From the NCBI GenBank assembly GCA_030430345.1, contig JAUIFT010000166.1, positions 1-6,466 on the forward strand: a stretch of 6,466 bases of DNA. The letters are read 5' to 3'. A program made the position numbers and the translations under genes. The stretch comes from Calditrichia bacterium. GTDB lineage: Bacteria; Calditrichota; Calditrichia; RBG-13-44-9; J042. Positions 1-6,254 of this stretch are shown piece after piece. The number at the start of each line of letters is the position of its first letter. The first letter of the stretch is position 1. A model generated the notes under the pieces. That model worked only from the letters and a program-made list of their open reading frames with translations, ran no database searches and was not told the origin of the DNA.

Positions 1-162
1 TGCCACGAAATCCGCTTGCCATTGACAACTGGTTTCGCTATGTTTTATTTATGGGCGTGCCGATCACTTCCGCCCGGGCTCCACGCTTCCGGATTTGTAG
101 ATGCCCTGTTTTACTTTCCGGTTATCATTCCTTACAATCACGACAGGCTTTTTACCCGCTAA
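1..162 (+). other. left-edge open stretch, possible tail of an upstream gene
   Basis: Frame 1 is open from the window edge for 53 codons to a TAA at 160-162, which lies 16 bases before the ATG of the SRPBCC gene. That spacing would suit an upstream operon gene cut off by the window. The translated peptide (ending in YNHDRLFTR) is not one I recognise. Frame 3 is also open through this stretch and on into the next gene, so openness alone proves little. The alternative is plain leader DNA, since a TTGACA hexamer lies at 22-27. Confidence that this is coding is low. Confidence 0.2.
22..51 (+). promoter_or_regulatory. possible sigma70-type promoter for the SRPBCC operon
   Basis: A perfect TTGACA at 22-27 is followed after 18 bases by a poor -10 match, TATTTA, at 46-51. 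Transcription would start near 58 and leave a leader of about 120 bases before the ATG at 179. It competes with the reading of this stretch as the end of an upstream gene, and the weak -10 keeps confidence low. Confidence 0.22.
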
Positions 163-178
163 AACATCAGAGGATTTT

Positions 179-640
179 ATGGCCAAAATCAGCGTTCATC
201 GTCAAATTAATGCACCGGTGCCGGTTGTTTTTAAAGCAGTCTCGGATATCGGGAATTTTCCGAATATCAGTGAAGAAGTTATCAAAATAGAATTTCTCAC
301 TGATCAACAGAGCGGTGTCGGTACTAAATTCCGTGAAACCCGCCTCATGAAGAACAAGGAACATCTCACCGAGCTGGAAGTTACTGAATACACTGAGGAT
401 GAGCGCATTCGAATGGTTACCGATAGTCACGGCACTATTTGGGATACGGTCTTTACCGTGACACCTTCTGAGAGCGGCTGCGAATTACTGATCGCCATGG
501 ATGCCCGTCCCCACAAGCTGATGCCGAAAATACTGAATCCCTTCTTGAAAGGCATGTTCCGGCGCGGCATGGAAACTTATATCGATACTTTAAAATCCTA
601 CTGTGAGGCGCAAACCGAGAATGTCAGCAGCAACGCTTAG
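179..640 (+). CDS. SRPBCC (polyketide cyclase/START-like) family protein
   Basis: This is a 153-residue protein of the SRPBCC superfamily, whose helix-grip fold encloses a hydrophobic ligand pocket. What can be seen: an N-terminal strand with the family pattern 'I.aPv..VF.aVsDi.NfP' (residues 5-28); the 'GvGTKFRET' strand (46-54); a 'LTELEVTEY..DERIRM' pair of strands (63-79); a 'IWDTVFTVTPSESGCEL' hairpin (87-103); and a C-terminal helix with 'GMFRRGMETYIDTLKSYCE' (125-143) that would cover the pocket. The length matches single-domain members. I chose the ATG at 179 because AGAGGA lies at 169-174 and the protein begins at the first domain strand; an in-frame ATG at 101 would add a 26-residue extension with no family match. 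No signal peptide is present, so it is probably cytoplasmic. The substrate cannot be read from sequence. It is first in a probable three-gene operon and overlaps the next gene by 20 bases. Confidence 0.85.
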   Translation: MAKISVHRQINAPVPVVFKAVSDIGNFPNISEEVIKIEFLTDQQSGVGTKFRETRLMKNKEHLTELEVTEYTEDERIRMVTDSHGTIWDTVFTVTPSESGCELLIAMDARPHKLMPKILNPFLKGMFRRGMETYIDTLKSYCEAQTENVSSNA

Positions 641-1139
641 CGGCGATATACTGTCTATCTGTCTCCTTTTTGCCAATGGCGACATTCGGACATCGCTGGC
701 GGAAATAATTCAGCGGGCGGAAAAATTCCAGGAAGAACAACAACGTAATTTCGGCATCTCTCCCCACGACTTTCGCGGACTTTTACAATCGCTGGTGATA
801 CTTGAACTCGGTTTACGGCGCGTTGGGGAAGATATCGGGACGATATTGTTATCAGAAATTATCACCCCGATGCTCAGCTATCACGATGCTTATTTTAATG
901 ATGAAGGCGAGCATTGGTGTGGAGACGATAAAGCAATCGACGACGACAATTCAATCTTATCCTGGTTTGGCTATTCCGAAAGCGAATACCGGGAAAAACA
1001 GGATCAGAAACGCCGCTTGAAAGCATTTTTTCTCGGCGCCGGCGATGCTGTTATTATCCCGGGCAAAGTTCGCCGGATAATGAAACAATTGAAGATCGAT
1101 GAAAATATTTTGCAGCACTGTTCCCGGCCAATGGTTTGA
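621..1139 (+). CDS. conserved-looking hypothetical protein, unrecognised
   Basis: This is a 172-residue soluble protein that I do not recognise. The start is taken at the ATG at 621, where TGAGG at 604-608 serves as a somewhat distant ribosome site; a GTG at 603 in the same frame is an alternative and would add six residues. The sequence reads as largely helical: residues 21-43 form a charged amphipathic stretch rich in Glu and Gln, and 50-82 are leucine/isoleucine-rich. An acidic segment follows (90-110, with EHWCGDD and IDDD), then a basic helix (123-137), and a C-terminal 'PGKVRRIMKQLKID' segment (147-160). The acidic residues with His98 and Cys100 might bind metal, but this is speculation. 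There is no signal peptide or membrane span. Overlap with the SRPBCC gene and a 27-base gap to the DUF493 gene suggest co-transcription. I infer that it is a real gene from the long open frame, the tight packing and its protein-like composition. Confidence 0.75.
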   Translation: MSAATLSGDILSICLLFANGDIRTSLAEIIQRAEKFQEEQQRNFGISPHDFRGLLQSLVILELGLRRVGEDIGTILLSEIITPMLSYHDAYFNDEGEHWCGDDKAIDDDNSILSWFGYSESEYREKQDQKRRLKAFFLGAGDAVIIPGKVRRIMKQLKIDENILQHCSRPMV

Positions 1140-1166
1140 TTTACTTAAAAATTTATGGGAGGCGTT

Positions 1167-1415
1167 ATGAAAAAACCGGAAATCGAATATCCCTGCGAAT
1201 GGTCCTACAAGATCATTGGGAGCGACAGCTATTTAATTACCAGCAAAGTTTCCGAGATTTTAAAAGATCACGATTACCGGCTGGATGTTTCCAACCACAG
1301 CAGAACCGGTAAGTTCGTTTCCTTTAACTGCTCTCTGGAGGTGGCCAGTGAACAGGAACGAAATAAGATTTTCCAGCAGCTTCAGCAGATTCCCTCGGTA
1401 AAGATGATCATTTAG
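1167..1415 (+). CDS. DUF493/YbeD-like small regulatory-fold protein
   Basis: This 82-residue protein matches the pattern of the DUF493 (YbeD) family, small ACT-like alpha/beta domains of poorly defined, possibly regulatory role. Family marks visible are: 'P..WSYKIIGSD' at 9-20 (compare 'PFTYKVMG' in E. coli YbeD); an amphipathic helix at 24-34; a central 'SNHSRTGKFVSFNCSLEVAS' at 42-61, corresponding to the family's 'S.kG.Y.Svsi' strand; a helix (62-73) around 'EQERNKIFQQLQQI'; and the closing strand 'IPSVKMII' (75-82), like YbeD's 'IDIVRMVL'. The length is typical. The ATG at 1167 was chosen because GGGAGG at 1157-1162 precedes it at a usual distance; the ATG at 1155 would lie upstream of this ribosome site. 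It is last in the probable SRPBCC operon. Family assignment is by memory of the pattern, and no specific function is claimed. Confidence 0.82.
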   Translation: MKKPEIEYPCEWSYKIIGSDSYLITSKVSEILKDHDYRLDVSNHSRTGKFVSFNCSLEVASEQERNKIFQQLQQIPSVKMII

Positions 1416-1575
1416 CGGTTAAATGATTATGTAGTAAGATTTTCACACCTGTGGCCACAACTCACATTTACAACTGTTCTTCCAGTAACCCGCGAAAACC
1501 ATCTTATTGTTCTTAAAAGGCTTACATCTATAAAAAATGAGCACCTCAGTTGGCATGATTTATGGTTATCCAATA

Positions 1576-1605
1576 TTGATCCGGTTAAACAAAAGGGTGT
1601 ATAAT
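1576..1605 (+). promoter_or_regulatory. sigma70-type promoter for the exported-protein gene
   Basis: TTGATC at 1576-1581 and a perfect TATAAT at 1600-1605 are separated by 18 bases. Transcription would start near 1612, inside the (CATTT)3 tract, giving a leader of about 34 bases with GAGGAG at 1635-1640 and the ATG at 1646. Four of six -35 bases and all six -10 bases fit the consensus. Confidence 0.5.
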
Positions 1606-1610
1606 CATAT

Positions 1611-1625
1611 CATTTCATTTCATTT
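1611..1625 (+). repeat. (CATTT)3 pentanucleotide tract
   Basis: Three exact tandem copies of CATTT are followed by CAT. The tract falls at the predicted transcription start, between the TATAAT and the ribosome site. Copy-number slippage here would alter the leader length but not the -35/-10 spacing. Three copies are few for a slippage locus. Confidence 0.5.
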
Positions 1626-1645
1626 CATAAACTTGAGGAGAAATT

Positions 1646-2311
1646 ATGGTGAGGAATCAAATTCGCGGGTTATTTTTTAGCTTCCTGATGTTAACGACTA
1701 TTTTTAGCAGCATGCTGCCGGCACAGAATGCCGGGGGCGATTTCTTAAACGAAGCGCCACTTTCCCCCATTCCGGAAGAGATGACCTTTGAGGAATATCA
1801 GGATATGAATCGCCGCCTGACGGTTGGACTGGCGCTAGCTGCGGTGCCGCTGCCGGGCATGATTCACTTTTACGCCGGGGAGAAAAAGACCGGCTGGCTA
1901 CTGCTCGGTACTGCCGCAGTTGGGGTAGGCAGCATTATTGCCGGCGTTTCCATGGCCGATGAAGGCGATTTTCCCGATTCGGATTTTGATTTGCTGGTTT
2001 TAAATCCCGGCGATGAAGACAGGGAGCGCCGTTTTGAGCAGGTGCCGGTAAAAATAGAAGGGGCAGACACCATCTTTCGGTTGAAAGAAATGCATCGTGA
2101 GCCGGATGATGCCGGTGCAGTACTGATCGCCGCCGGAGCCGCGATCCTCCTTTTCGATATCGCTTACGATTTTATCCACGGTATTCGAACCATCGAGCAG
2201 AAGCGGGATAGAGTCCGTTTTAAATATGGCAAAAAAATGCAGTTTGGCATGCGCCCGGAGTTTGATTACCGTAAACAATCGGTAGGTCTGGGGCTGGCAG
2301 TAAGATTTTAA
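1646..2311 (+). CDS. exported membrane-associated protein of unknown function
   Basis: This 221-residue protein has a likely Sec signal peptide: Arg3/Arg7, a hydrophobic core at 8-20, and a cleavage site close to LPA-Q (after Ala26). A proline- and glutamate-rich linker follows (30-55). Next come two hydrophobic stretches (about 59-76 and 83-102) with an intervening 'GEKKTGW' turn; 'PLPGMIHFYAGEKKTGWLLL' resembles the proline-glycine then Tyr-Gly pattern of DUF5683-like or TM2-like small membrane domains, but I cannot assign a family. An acidic loop (104-155) and a third span (157-179, 'AGAVLIAAGAAILLFDIAYD') come next, then a basic tail of alternating residues ending in 'VGLGLAVRF'. A terminal Phe after alternating hydrophobics is typical of outer-membrane strands, although the rest is not barrel-like. 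The start is supported by GAGGAG at 1635-1640. It appears to be transcribed alone from its own promoter and converges on the kelch operon. Confidence 0.78.
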   Translation: MVRNQIRGLFFSFLMLTTIFSSMLPAQNAGGDFLNEAPLSPIPEEMTFEEYQDMNRRLTVGLALAAVPLPGMIHFYAGEKKTGWLLLGTAAVGVGSIIAGVSMADEGDFPDSDFDLLVLNPGDEDRERRFEQVPVKIEGADTIFRLKEMHREPDDAGAVLIAAGAAILLFDIAYDFIHGIRTIEQKRDRVRFKYGKKMQFGMRPEFDYRKQSVGLGLAVRF

Positions 2312-2339
2312 ATTACATTATCAGAGTTTAAGAAACAAA

Positions 2340-2419
2340 GAGATTGCTTCGTCGCGTACTCCTCGCAATGACGATAAACCGAGTATGTCATTGAGAGAAG
2401 CATGCGACGAAGCAATCTC
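2340..2419. repeat. imperfect palindromic intergenic repeat, possible terminator
   Basis: Two 33-base arms (2340-2372 and 2387-2419) are inverted copies of each other around a 14-base loop. The outer 16 bases pair perfectly (GAGATTGCTTCGTCGC against its complement at 2404-2419), and 13 of the inner 17 positions match. From memory, sequences of this kind (GATTGCTTCGTCGC...CTCGCAATGAC) recur as dispersed intergenic palindromes in many environmental bacterial genomes; copy number here cannot be seen. It sits between convergent genes, 28 bases after one stop and 14 bases from the other, where it could fold as a terminator. On the minus-strand side the stem is followed by a T-rich CTTTGTTTCTT, better suited to ending the kelch operon than the plus-strand gene. 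There is no transposase or target-site duplication that I can establish. Confidence 0.8.
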
Positions 2420-2433
2420 CTGAGTAGAAAGTT

Positions 2434-3723
2434 TTATTTCACATAAACCATTTTCAATTGCTGGAAAACATCGCCGCCATTTAGTACCGCAAAGTATACG
2501 CCGGAAGGCATCTGGTTGTTGTAGCGGTTGCGCCCATCCCACTGAAAGAGGCGGATGCCGGCGGGGAAAGAGCCGCGGGACAGCGTATTAATTTTTCGTC
2601 CGCTAATATCATAAATAGCCAATTCTCCCTGAACGGCGCTCCCCAATTCAATCTCCAGTTTAATAACACCATTGAAGGGATTGGGATAGCCGGCTATCTG
2701 GACAAACTTTCGGGGGATTGCTAATTCCGGCGACTCAATGCCAACAATTGTCGGAACGTAAATTTCTACGCTATTGGTGGGGAAATTCGCATTACTCCCA
2801 TATCCACCGGCAACATAAATGGTATCATTCAAGGTTTGGGCCGTCATGCCAATCCGTGCTGCCGGGAAAGGATCGGCTGCACTAATCTGGCCGGTCGCGA
2901 AGTTATAGATTTCAACAATTTCGCTGGCCCCTCCCGGGGTCACACCGCCAATCAGAAAGAGACTGTCTCCCAGCTGGGCCGTCGCCCCGTTTCCCCGGGC
3001 AACCTGCAGCGTTGGAGATATACTCCAGTTAAAATTCCAGGCCCCGTCCACGCTGGCTGTATAGCCGTTATTCAGCGGCACATTGGCAACGCCGCCAAAC
3101 AGAAAAACTTCATTATTGCGCGCGGCGGTGAACATATGGCTCCGGGGGGAGACAAAGTCGCCGGAGGCTTCTTCCCAACGGAGATTTTGCGTATCGAAAT
3201 ATTCGATGTCATTGATATATGATGCGCTTTCCTCGAAGCCACCGATGGTGCAGAGCGTACCGTTCAGCAGGAACATGCGGTGCCCGCGGCGTTCTTCTTT
3301 GAGGTCCTCCCCAAAAATCCAGTTGTTACCGGCAGGGTTATAAATTTCAACCGTTTCAATGATTTCCCCCTGATCATCAAGGCCGCCGGCGAGATAAATT
3401 TGTCCGTTAAAAACCCCGGCAGCGGGATCCAGACGCGGCGTATGGAAACTGGCCAGGTTCGCTTCCCATGCTCCACTGGCCGGATTATAGCGCTCTATAG
3501 TATTCAAAATAGCACCATTGGTAGAGGCGCCGCCAAGCACATAGATAAAGCCATTATGAACCACAGACGCCGCACCATATCTCGCGGTGTTTAAAGCCGG
3601 CCCGGATTTCCATTCTCCGGCCTGCACAGTGCCAAGGCCGAATAATACAGCGGCCAGCAGTGTAACAACCGCCAGTTTGCCCAGTCCGCTCAGCTGACTG
3701 TAAATTTTAAAATTACCCGCCAT
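2434..3723 (-). CDS. secreted kelch beta-propeller protein with T9SS sorting domain
   Basis: This is a 429-residue secreted protein. Residues 1-35 form a signal peptide (Lys16, hydrophobic 'LAVVTLLAAVLFGLG', cleavage after TVQA). Six kelch repeats follow, marked by double glycines in VLGG (62-65), LAGG (111-114), TIGG (159-162), LFGG (208-211), LIGG (257-260) and VAGG (304-307); the 47-49 residue spacing implies a six-bladed propeller. The N-terminal 'EWKSGPAL' strand probably completes the last blade. Blade four lacks the usual 'veiYnp' motif. Residues 346-429 are a T9SS type A, FlgD-like domain: 'YPNPFNG', 'LAIYDISGRKI', 'FQWDGRN', 'MPSGVYFAVL' and a final 'KMVYVK'. Type IX export and cell-surface release or anchoring are inferred from this family. 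The ATG at 3723 is chosen over an upstream in-frame start at 3792 because it begins the signal peptide and follows AGGAAGAGG. It is the last gene of the lipoprotein-activator operon, 10 bases after the activator stop. No catalytic residues are evident; a binding or scaffold role is likeliest. Confidence 0.9.
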   Translation of the reverse strand: MAGNFKIYSQLSGLGKLAVVTLLAAVLFGLGTVQAGEWKSGPALNTARYGAASVVHNGFIYVLGGASTNGAILNTIERYNPASGAWEANLASFHTPRLDPAAGVFNGQIYLAGGLDDQGEIIETVEIYNPAGNNWIFGEDLKEERRGHRMFLLNGTLCTIGGFEESASYINDIEYFDTQNLRWEEASGDFVSPRSHMFTAARNNEVFLFGGVANVPLNNGYTASVDGAWNFNWSISPTLQVARGNGATAQLGDSLFLIGGVTPGGASEIVEIYNFATGQISAADPFPAARIGMTAQTLNDTIYVAGGYGSNANFPTNSVEIYVPTIVGIESPELAIPRKFVQIAGYPNPFNGVIKLEIELGSAVQGELAIYDISGRKINTLSRGSFPAGIRLFQWDGRNRYNNQMPSGVYFAVLNGGDVFQQLKMVYVK

Positions 3724-3733
3724 TTTCCTCTTC

Positions 3734-5206
3734 CTACTTTTGATCCAGTCCCCATTCTTTAATTCGATATTGCAGCCAGCGGCGGGACACACCTAAAATT
3801 TCCGCTGCTCTGGTACGATGATTGCCGGTCATTTCTAACGTTTCCAGAATCGCTGCTTTTTCCAGATCCCGTAAGGTTTTTCCGCCGATGTCATTCACGC
3901 GGGTGCGGCTCAAATTGAACAGCGACGGGGTAATAACTGCTTCCGAGCATAATATGACAGCCCGTTCGACGGCGTTAATCAGTTCCCGAATATTTCCCGG
4001 CCACTGGTACTCTCGCAACAGCTTTAATGCCGATGCGCTAAATCCCTTGATATCTTTACCATTTTGCCGGGCGAATTTCTTCAGAAAGTGATTGGCCAGA
4101 ATGACAATATCTTCCCCGCGGTTGCGCAGGGGCGGCATATTAACGCTAATGACGTTTAATCGATAGTAGAGATCTTCCCGAAAATTTTTATTGCGCACTT
4201 CCTTCCAGAGATCCTTGTTCGTCGCCGATACCACCCGCACATTTACCTTGCGGATTTTCGCCTCCCCGACCCGCTTGATCTCACCCTCCTGGATCACGCG
4301 GAGCAGTTTGGTTTGAATATTCATGTTGATATCACCGATTTCATCGAGGAAGATCGTACCACCGTCTGCTTCTTCGAACAGTCCCGGCTTATCTTCGATA
4401 GCCCCGGTAAACGCTCCCTTTTTATGACCAAACAATTCGCTTTCCAGCAAACTTTCCGTTAAGCCGCCGCAAAAAACCGGTACAAATAATTTCTCGCTCC
4501 GGCTGGAGTGATAATGCAGCGCCCGCGCGACCAATTCTTTCCCCGTACCGCTTTCCCCCTCGATCAATACCGAGGCGGAAGAGTCCGCGACTTTGGTAAT
4601 CGTTTCCAGAATCTCCTGTATTTCGGCGCTTTCCCCGATAATCTCCGGAAAGATGCCGCTGTAGGATATCTGCCGTTTCAACTGGCGATTTTCCGAAGCG
4701 AGCGCCTCCAGCCGCCGCAGGTTTTCAATCGATAATGCTGCCTGCCGGGCGAATGCTTTCAGGAACTGCAGACTGTCTTCGGTAAAGCGGTCCGCATCGG
4801 TGCGGCTATCCATATATATCGCCCCGATCACCTGATCGTTAATAACCATCGGGGTACAGGCAATCGAGCGAATTTGCTGCAGAATAACGCTGCGCGCCTC
4901 GGAAAAACGTTCGTCGCTGGTAGCATCAAAGGTTAACACCGGTTCGCCGCTTTTCAACACATCGTTTACCACGCTGCTGGAAAGATCAGTAATGCCGGAA
5001 ATTGTTTCCTGGGTAATATTGCGCGCAGTCACTGCCTCGAACCCGGAGGATTTTCCTTCCCCCTTCAGCAGAATAAATCCGCGCTCGGCCTGCAGGACGT
5101 CCATAGCAATATCCATCACCTGATCGAGTAAATCGCTGCTGTCCTGGGCGTTATTAAATGCTTCTGTTATATTTAATAAGGCGTCAAACGGATTTTTCTC
5201 CGGCAT
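3734..5206 (-). CDS. GAF-domain sigma54-dependent transcriptional activator
   Basis: This 490-residue cytoplasmic regulator has a GAF sensor domain (about 10-165; 'AERGFILL' at 40-47, 'PMVINDQVIGAIYMDSR' at 119-135), a short charged linker helix (163-182), a sigma54 AAA+ domain (about 188-415) and a Fis-type helix-turn-helix (about 445-487, 'NHRTRAAEILGVSRRWLQYRI'). Key motifs are intact: Walker A GESGTGKE (217-224), the sigma54-contacting GAFTGA loop (264-269), Walker B with LDE (287-289), 'FREDLYYRL' with candidate arginine fingers (342-350) and sensor II 'WPGNIREL' (402-409). It should therefore remodel sigma54-RNA polymerase at -24/-12 promoters using ATP. No receiver domain is present, so control is probably by ligand or redox through GAF rather than phosphorylation. 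The usual 'VNCAAL' stretch reads 'VFCGGL' (244-249). The ATG at 5206 follows GAGAGGG; a GTG at 5230 would overlap the lipoprotein gene and lies upstream of this site. It is the middle gene of its operon, so it may control its own transcription. The signal sensed is unknown. Confidence 0.95.
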   Translation of the reverse strand: MPEKNPFDALLNITEAFNNAQDSSDLLDQVMDIAMDVLQAERGFILLKGEGKSSGFEAVTARNITQETISGITDLSSSVVNDVLKSGEPVLTFDATSDERFSEARSVILQQIRSIACTPMVINDQVIGAIYMDSRTDADRFTEDSLQFLKAFARQAALSIENLRRLEALASENRQLKRQISYSGIFPEIIGESAEIQEILETITKVADSSASVLIEGESGTGKELVARALHYHSSRSEKLFVPVFCGGLTESLLESELFGHKKGAFTGAIEDKPGLFEEADGGTIFLDEIGDINMNIQTKLLRVIQEGEIKRVGEAKIRKVNVRVVSATNKDLWKEVRNKNFREDLYYRLNVISVNMPPLRNRGEDIVILANHFLKKFARQNGKDIKGFSASALKLLREYQWPGNIRELINAVERAVILCSEAVITPSLFNLSRTRVNDIGGKTLRDLEKAAILETLEMTGNHRTRAAEILGVSRRWLQYRIKEWGLDQK

Positions 5207-5219
5207 AGCACCCTCTCTT

Positions 5220-6212
5220 TTATTGCACACTCAAGGTTGTTTTCACCGAGCGGCTGCGATTGCCGAAATCATCGACGACATAAAGCACCCAGTAGTAGTC
5301 GTCCGCGGGCAAATTCAGCGCATCGGTATATTCGAATGATGTCTCAGTCGCTGGAATATCGGTAATTTCCACCACTGGCGGCACCGGTACCAGCAAATTC
5401 GGATATATTTCAATCGTATAGCTAAATGGAAAAGGCAAGGCGACCGGGGCCCAACTGAAAATAAACGGAACGGTGACCGGCGAATTGGGAGGACTGGTAT
5501 TCGGTTGCAACATCGTTGGCGATTCCGCGATAATCCGGGTAATAAAATAAACATCGGAGTTTACCGTATCCTGAACCGCATCCCGCGCGGCAAACCGAAT
5601 CGGCTTTCCGACCAGGGCGGAAAAGATATTGAGACTGCCAAAGCGAATCCGCTTAAAAAAACGCTGCTCACCGGCGGCGGAAACCGGCAGTAAAGTATCG
5701 GTGATGCTCGCATCGGGAATGTGGAACCAGGCGGTTTCCACTTCCCCGGGATTATCGGCATCGCTAACGGTAATATCAAGATTGAGGAAATATTCATCCG
5801 GCGGGGTCAGTACGGCTTCATGTTCCGTGGTAATCTTCACCTGCGGGAAGGCCGGCAAAGCATTTAGTTTGAAAGTCACCGTGGTATCCGTCATTCGGCT
5901 TAGCTGCAGTGTATCGCTTGCAAAACCAGGCGCCTCGCATAACAGCGTATGGGGACCCTCGCTGGAGATATTCTCTATGATAAAATTTCCGTTCATATCA
6001 CTTCTTGCCAACAAGTTACCGGGCGTCAGGGCTATCAGGGCGTTGCCAATACCGTTGCTGTTATACAACCGTTCCACTTTTCCCTGAAGCGTCAGGGAAA
6101 TTTCCGGGTTTAGCGCCGGGTCCATTGGATTAATTCGCGGCGCATCGGAAATACATCCTAAAGCTGTCAATGCGAAAATAATGCCAAGCGGTATCCAGAA
6201 TTTTTTCATCAT
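5220..6212 (-). CDS. lipoprotein with carboxypeptidase-regulatory-like and Fn3-like domains
   Basis: This is a 330-residue predicted lipoprotein. The signal peptide MMKKF...LTALGC ends in a lipobox with Cys20 as the lipidation site; a 'MDPALNP' linker follows. Residues 41-118 look like a carboxypeptidase-regulatory-like beta-sandwich ('LQGKVERL', 'GIGNALIALTPG', 'SDMNGNFIIENIS', 'LLCEAPGF'). Residues 122-228 form a second beta-rich domain with 'LDITVSDADNPGEVETAWF', and 231-328 resemble an Fn3-like domain ('FIFSWAPV', 'YTIEIYP', 'YYWVLYVVDDFGNRS'). I see no enzyme motif, so a periplasmic or outer-membrane binding or structural role is inferred. The start is uncertain: ATGs occur at 6212, 6209 and 6233. 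I prefer 6212 because it gives a normal lipoprotein signal and, with the sigma54-type promoter, a leader of about 32 bases; GGATGG at 6222-6227 is a modest ribosome site. The ATG at 6233 would leave a very short leader. It is the first gene of the operon, 13 bases before the activator. Confidence 0.85.
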   Translation of the reverse strand: MMKKFWIPLGIIFALTALGCISDAPRINPMDPALNPEISLTLQGKVERLYNSNGIGNALIALTPGNLLARSDMNGNFIIENISSEGPHTLLCEAPGFASDTLQLSRMTDTTVTFKLNALPAFPQVKITTEHEAVLTPPDEYFLNLDITVSDADNPGEVETAWFHIPDASITDTLLPVSAAGEQRFFKRIRFGSLNIFSALVGKPIRFAARDAVQDTVNSDVYFITRIIAESPTMLQPNTSPPNSPVTVPFIFSWAPVALPFPFSYTIEIYPNLLVPVPPVVEITDIPATETSFEYTDALNLPADDYYWVLYVVDDFGNRSRSVKTTLSVQ

Positions 6213-6254
6213 TAGTATCAGCCATCCGGTCATTTCGAAAGGTTCTCAAGAAGT

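Larger units (their letters stand above)
1416..1645 (+). other. intergenic region between the operon end and the exported-protein gene
   Basis: These 230 bases hold no convincing gene. I see no strong hairpin with a T-run after the DUF493 stop, so read-through is possible. The region contains a 10-base perfect palindrome TGTGGCCACA (1450-1459), a -24-like TGGCATG (1551-1557), a sigma70-type promoter (1576-1605) and a (CATTT)3 tract (1611-1625). Confidence 0.6.

Noticed and set aside
51..290. Plus-strand open frame overlapping the SRPBCC gene
   Set aside because: Most of it lies in another frame of a gene with clear family features, and its product is rich in Arg, Ser and Cys with no domain pattern.
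1450..1459. Perfect 10-base palindrome TGTGGCCACA after the DUF493 gene
   Set aside because: The symmetry does not extend beyond ten bases, no T-run follows, and no second copy was seen in the window, so neither a terminator nor an operator can be supported.
1460..1490. Short hairpin ACTG-N6-CAGT as terminator of the SRPBCC operon
   Set aside because: The stem is only four base pairs and no T-run follows.
2836..3594. Several plus-strand open frames inside the kelch gene
   Set aside because: They lie antisense to a gene with a signal peptide, six kelch repeats and a T9SS tail; their products lack any domain pattern and are typical shadow frames.
5629..6087. 152-codon plus-strand open frame antisense to the lipoprotein gene
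   Set aside because: The minus-strand gene has a lipobox and ordered beta domains and fits the operon; the antisense product is Ser-rich, low in pattern and lacks a ribosome site that stands out.
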